Positions 59,798-64,000 of a stretch of 64,000 bases of DNA are shown here, piece by piece; position 1 is the first letter of the stretch, and every line of letters starts with the position of its first letter. Both the position numbers and the translations under genes were made by a program. The notes under the pieces were generated by a model. It was not told where the DNA came from, ran no database searches, and saw only the letters and a program-made list of their open reading frames with translations. The DNA lies in assembly GCA_021807105.1 (NCBI GenBank), contig JAKAPL010000010.1, positions 1 to 64,000 of the forward strand, read 5' to 3'. The DNA is from Myxococcales bacterium. Its GTDB lineage: Bacteria > Myxococcota > Myxococcia > Myxococcales > JAKAPL01.

Positions 59798-60325
59798 ATG
59801 CGGCCCATTGCCCTCCTGCTTGCCGTCCCGGCGACCCTCCTCGCCTGCCGGCCTCCGGCGCGGGGGAGCGAGACGACGGCGCCCCCATCCATCGAGCTGT
59901 TCGGCGCCGAGAGCTTCGAGTTTCGCGAGGGAGCCCTGCGAGCCCATGGCCGTGCCTCCCACGTGTACTACCGCCGCGACACCGGGGATGCATGGGCCGA
60001 GAATCCCGAGGTGGACTTCCCGGATCGCCGGACGAGCGGCCGTCCGAGTGGCCAGGTCCATCTGCGGGCGCCGCACGCCCACGGAAATCCGTTCGCCCAG
60101 GAGGTCGAGGCGGACGGCACGGTACGTCTATCGGCTGACAACGGCGAGCAGGGGCTGACGGAGCGAGCCGCGTATCACGGCCGGCAGGCGCTGGCCTCGG
60201 GCGACCGGCCCGTCCATCTCTGGGCGGCCGCCTTCGATCTCGAGGCGCCGGGCTTCCGCCTCGACACCTTCCACGACCTCCTGGATCTCGGCCCGGCCAG
60301 GCTGGTCGCCCGCGGGGCACCATGA
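59798..60325 (+). CDS. lptC: LPS export periplasmic/membrane protein LptC
   Basis: Lipoprotein-like N-terminus; LRAHGRASHVYYRRDTGDAWAENPEVDFP; synteny with lptA-lptB. Confidence 0.7.
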   Translation: MRPIALLLAVPATLLACRPPARGSETTAPPSIELFGAESFEFREGALRAHGRASHVYYRRDTGDAWAENPEVDFPDRRTSGRPSGQVHLRAPHAHGNPFAQEVEADGTVRLSADNGEQGLTERAAYHGRQALASGDRPVHLWAAAFDLEAPGFRLDTFHDLLDLGPARLVARGAP

Positions 60326-60852
60326 CCGCCTTCCTGCTCGGCGTCCTCCTAGGGGCGGCCCCCACGGCGGCGCGGCCGACCCGCCCCGAGATCCCGGTGC
60401 AGGTCCGGTGCGACGACATGGTCGTCGAGGACAGGCACGCGCTGGCTCGCTGCACCGGCCACGTCGTGGCCATCCGGCAGAACGTGACCTTGACCTGCGA
60501 TCGCGCCGTGGCGAGCTACGACGGCAGCGGCCGGGTCCGAAACCTCACCTGCCTGGGGCGGGTCCACGTGGTCCAGCGCATCGCCGTCGCGAAATCGCCC
60601 CCCGCCCCCTCCCAAGCGGCCGCACCCCCGAGCGAGCGGATCGCCGACGGAGACAAGGGTGTCTACCGCGAGGAGAGCCGGACGCTGACCTTGACGGGCC
60701 ACGCGACGCTCGTCCAGGGCGCGGACCGGCTGGCCGGAGAACCCATCGTCTTCTATGTCGACGAGGATCGCGTCGTCGCGGAAGGGGCGAAGCTCGTGGG
60801 TCGGGCGGAGGACGCGGTGGTCACGCGCCACGCCGACGGCGGGACACCATGA
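60322..60852 (+). CDS. lptA: LPS transport periplasmic protein LptA (OstA-like)
   Basis: VQVRCDDMVVEDRHALARCTGHVVAIRQNVTLTCDRAVASYDGSGRVRNLTCLGRVHV...GHATLVQGADRLAGEPIVFYVDEDRV. Confidence 0.85.
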   Translation: MTAFLLGVLLGAAPTAARPTRPEIPVQVRCDDMVVEDRHALARCTGHVVAIRQNVTLTCDRAVASYDGSGRVRNLTCLGRVHVVQRIAVAKSPPAPSQAAAPPSERIADGDKGVYREESRTLTLTGHATLVQGADRLAGEPIVFYVDEDRVVAEGAKLVGRAEDAVVTRHADGGTP

Positions 60853-61628
60853 TCGCGCTCGCGACGGCCGGCGCTCCGGACGGCCCGCTGCCGATCGGGG
60901 CCAAGGCCGTGCTCGCCGCCGATCGGCTGGTCAAACGATTCGGACGGCGAACGGTGGTCGGGGGGGCGTCTTTCGAGGTCCGTTCCGGCGAAGTCGTCGG
61001 CCTCCTCGGCCCCAACGGCGCGGGGAAGACGACCTGCTTCCGCATGATCGTCGGCTTGTGCGCCGCCGACGCGGGGCGGGTCACGCTCGGGGAGCGGGAC
61101 ATCACCCGCCTGCCCATGCATCGCCGTTGCCGTCTGGGCCTGGGGTACCTCCCGCAGGAGGCGTCGATCTTCCGCCGCCTGACCGTCCGCGAGAACTTCC
61201 TCGCCGTGCTCGAGCTCACGGGCTGCCCGCGCCCCCTCCGGGAAGCGCGGGCTCGCGCGCTCCTCGACGAATTCGATCTCGGACGGGTGGCCGACAGCCT
61301 CGGCGAGAGCCTCTCGGGGGGGGAGCGGCGCCGGGCCGAGATCGCCCGGAGCTTGATCGCGGGTCCGCAGTTCATCCTGTTCGACGAGCCCTTCGCAGGC
61401 ATCGATCCCCTGGCGGTGGGCGAGATCCAACGGCTGATCGCCACGCTCCGGGGGCGGGGGATCGGCGTTCTTCTCTCCGACCACAACGCCCGCGACACGC
61501 TGGGCGTCTGCGATCGGGCCTACCTGATCGCGGAAGGAGGGATCCTCGAGACAGGGACCCCGCGAGCGATCGCCGCGAGCGCCCGGGCGCGGGCCGTGTA
61601 CCTGGGCGAAGCTTTTCGGTTAGACTGA
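60849..61628 (+). CDS. lptB: LPS export ABC transporter ATPase LptB
   Basis: GLLGPNGAGKTTCFRMIVGL...GLGYLPQEASIFRRLTVREN...LSGGERRRAEIARSL...LSDHNARDTLGVCDRAYLIAEG. Confidence 0.94.
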   Translation: MIALATAGAPDGPLPIGAKAVLAADRLVKRFGRRTVVGGASFEVRSGEVVGLLGPNGAGKTTCFRMIVGLCAADAGRVTLGERDITRLPMHRRCRLGLGYLPQEASIFRRLTVRENFLAVLELTGCPRPLREARARALLDEFDLGRVADSLGESLSGGERRRAEIARSLIAGPQFILFDEPFAGIDPLAVGEIQRLIATLRGRGIGVLLSDHNARDTLGVCDRAYLIAEGGILETGTPRAIAASARARAVYLGEAFRLD

Positions 61629-61643
61629 AGAGGAACTCCCATC

Positions 61644-63149
61644 ATGTCGCTCGAGCTCAAGCCCAACCTCCGCCTCTCGCAGCAGCTCGTCATGACGCCG
61701 CAGCTCCAGCAGGCGATCAAGCTGCTGCAGCTCTCGCGGATGGAGCTGCAAGACCTCATCCGCGACGAGATGATGCAGAACCCGGTGCTCGAAGAACCGC
61801 AGGAAGGGGAGGACACCGAGGGAGCGGGCGAGGACGCGAAGGCCGCCGAGAAGAACCAACCCCTGCTCGAGACGGAGGAGCCCCCTCCCGAGGCGCAGAA
61901 GCCCTCGGAAAAGATGGAGGAGGTCAAGGGCGAGGGGCAGAACGAGATCGACTGGGACGACTACCTGAACAACTACCAGATCACCCGCACCGCGCCCTCG
62001 GGCGGGCGCCCCTCCCCGGAAGATCTGCCGAGCTACGAAGCGACGCTCACGAAGAAGGTCTCCCTTTTCGACCACCTGCTCTGGCAGATCAAGCTCTCGC
62101 CGTTCACCCCCGAGGAGAAGCGGGTGGCGATGCTGATCATCGGGAACCTCGACGACGACGGCTACCTCCAGGTCGAGGGGGAGCAAGGCGATCCCCTCCT
62201 GGCGATCGCCGCGGACGCCGGCGTCTCCATCGAGGTCGCGGGACGGACGCTGCGCAAGATCCAGATGCTCGACCCGGTGGGCGTCGCCGCGCGGGACCTC
62301 CCGGAGTGCCTGCTCCTCCAGTCCCGTCACCTCGGTGTCGAGGGAAGCCTGGTGGGCGCGATCATCAACCGGCACCTGCGCCACGTGGAGAGCAAGAACT
62401 ATCCGGCGATCGCGCGCGACCTGAAGGTCCCCCTCGAGGCGGTGGTCGCCGCCGTCCGGGTCATCTCGCAGATGGAGCCCAAGCCCGGGCGGGCGTACGC
62501 CGGCGAAGATCCGCAGTACATCACCCCCGACATCTACGTCTACAAGGTCGGCGAGGAGTACCTGACGGTGCTCAACGACGACGGCCTCTCCAAGCTGCGG
62601 ATCTCCAACATCTATCGCAGCAAGCTTAAGAACGGGGGGGCGAACGGGGACGGCGCCAGGGAGTACATCCAGGAGAAGCTCCGTTCGGCCGTCTGGCTGA
62701 TTCGATCGATCCACCAGCGGCAGCGGACGATCTTCAAGGTCACCGAGAGCATCGTAAAGTTCCAGCGGGAGTTCTTGGACAAGGGCGTCGCGTTCCTCAA
62801 GCCACTCGTCCTGCGCGACGTGGCCGAGGACATCGGGATGCACGAGTCCACGGTCTCGCGGGTGACCTCGAACAAGTTCGTCCACACGCCGCAGGGGATC
62901 TACGAGCTCAAGTACTTCTTCAACTCGTCCATCGGCAGCGTGGGCGGAGGCGAGGATCTGGCCAGTGCGGCGGTCAAGAACCACCTGCGCCAGATCGTCG
63001 CCGACGAGGATCCGAAGGAGCCGTACAGCGACCAGAAGATCGTCGAGTTGATGCGGGCGAGAGGCATCGAGATCGCGCGCCGGACGGTGGCCAAGTACCG
63101 CGAGGTACTCGGAATCCTTCCATCCGCCAAACGGCGCCGTTATTTCTAG
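61644..63149 (+). CDS. rpoN: RNA polymerase sigma-54 factor
   Basis: [101 protein letters not shown] RpoN box. Confidence 0.97.
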   Translation: [501 protein letters not shown]

Positions 63150-63176
63150 CCGTTACCTTCCACCGAGGAGATCGGC

Positions 63177-63734
63177 ATGCAGACGAACATCACTTTCCGC
63201 AACCTGGAGGCGAGCGAGGCCATCAAGAGCTACGCTCGCGAGAAGGTAGACCGCGTCAACAAGTACCTGGACAAGGCCAGCGAGGCCCACGTCGTCCTGG
63301 CCCTCGAGCGCCACCTGCACCACGCCGACATCACCGTGCACGCCGGGCCCTTCTTCCTGCGGGGACGCGAGAAGAGCGAGGACATGTACGCCTCGATCGA
63401 CCTCGCCATGGACAAGATCGAGCGCCAGCTCAAGCGTTACAAGGAGAAGCTGAAGAGCCACCGCGCCCTGCCCCACCACGCCGAGGTCGCGACGGTGACG
63501 GTCCGCCACGATGTCGTCGCGGTCAGCGGGCCGGAGGCGCCGCCGGCGCCGCCCCGCGTCGTCCGCACCGACGAGTTCCACGCCAAGCCGATGTCGGTCG
63601 AGGAGGCGATCCTGCAGCTCGATCTCGTCGAGAGCAGCTTCCTCGTCTTCACCAACGCGGCCAGCCGCGAGGTGAACGTCGTGTACCGGCGTCAGGACGG
63701 CAACTACGGGCTCATCGAGGCGCGCCCGCGGTAG
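63177..63734 (+). CDS. hpf: Ribosome hibernation promoting factor, long form
   Basis: MQTNITFRNLEASEAIKSYAREKVDRVNKYLDKASEAHVVLALERHLHHADITVHAGPF; C-terminal KPMSVEEAILQLDLVESSFLVFTNAASREVNVVYRRQDGNYGLIEA. Confidence 0.95.
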   Translation: MQTNITFRNLEASEAIKSYAREKVDRVNKYLDKASEAHVVLALERHLHHADITVHAGPFFLRGREKSEDMYASIDLAMDKIERQLKRYKEKLKSHRALPHHAEVATVTVRHDVVAVSGPEAPPAPPRVVRTDEFHAKPMSVEEAILQLDLVESSFLVFTNAASREVNVVYRRQDGNYGLIEARPR

Positions 63735-63770
63735 CGAGCGGCCTCGTCCCCGGCCCCCCCGGAAGGACCG

Positions 63771-64000
63771 ATGAACATCAGGCAGTTCCTGGAGCCGTCC
63801 GCGGTCCTCGCGGACCTGCGCGGCCGGAATAAGCACGACGTGCTCGCGGAGCTTTGCGAGCCGGTCTCGCGGCTGCACCCGGCCCTGCGGCAGGAGCGGC
63901 TGCTCGCGACCCTGCTGGAGCGGGAAGGGCTCAGCTCGACCGGGCTGGAGGGGGGGGTCGCCGTGCCCCACGGCAAGCTCCCCGGCCTTCCGGCCATCGT
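63771..64000 (+). CDS. ptsN: PTS EIIA (PtsN-like) N-terminus, truncated by window edge
   Basis: MNIRQFLEPSAVLADLRGRNKHDVLAELCEPV...LLEREGLSSTGLEGGVAVPHGKLPGL. Confidence 0.88.
   Translation, partial: MNIRQFLEPSAVLADLRGRNKHDVLAELCEPVSRLHPALRQERLLATLLEREGLSSTGLEGGVAVPHGKLPGLPAI

Overview
High-GC window (about 64 kb); gene content and codon usage suggest Myxococcota/Deltaproteobacteria, which is an inference. Main blocks, left to right: (1) an HsdR 3' remnant fused in frame to collinear pieces of ActF, SCO and CoxB, followed by coxA-coxC-coxD; (2) coaX, a thiolase/DUF35 pair, and a minus-strand arsenic operon (arsR, an arsD-AhpD fusion, a tandem-domain arsA carrying an in-frame 57-bp minisatellite, trx, ccdA-like, acr3, arsC); (3) a complete minus-strand type II secretion operon gspC-D-E-F-(44-aa ORF)-G-H-I-J-K-L-M-N; (4) tRNA-Ala(GGC), a 21-bp heptad-type tandem repeat, and an AmmeMemoRadiSam-type locus (spermidine-synthase/polyferredoxin membrane fusion + AmrS + AmrA); (5) regulators, a 7TM-HD phosphohydrolase, Cys-rich lipoproteins and csp; (6) a kdsB-pyrG-kdsA-lpxL-like-lptC-lptA-lptB-rpoN-hpf-ptsN cluster. 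Two families of MITE-like elements with terminal inverted repeats are visible. Family A (189-246 bp, TNA target duplications) has four copies plus a solo end. Family B (190 bp, CTAG ends) has two copies, one containing a nested A insertion. These elements contribute start or stop codons to neighbouring genes. A separate duplicated unit encodes an acidic V/I heptad-repeat ORF. All family assignments come from reading the translated sequence; no database search was run.
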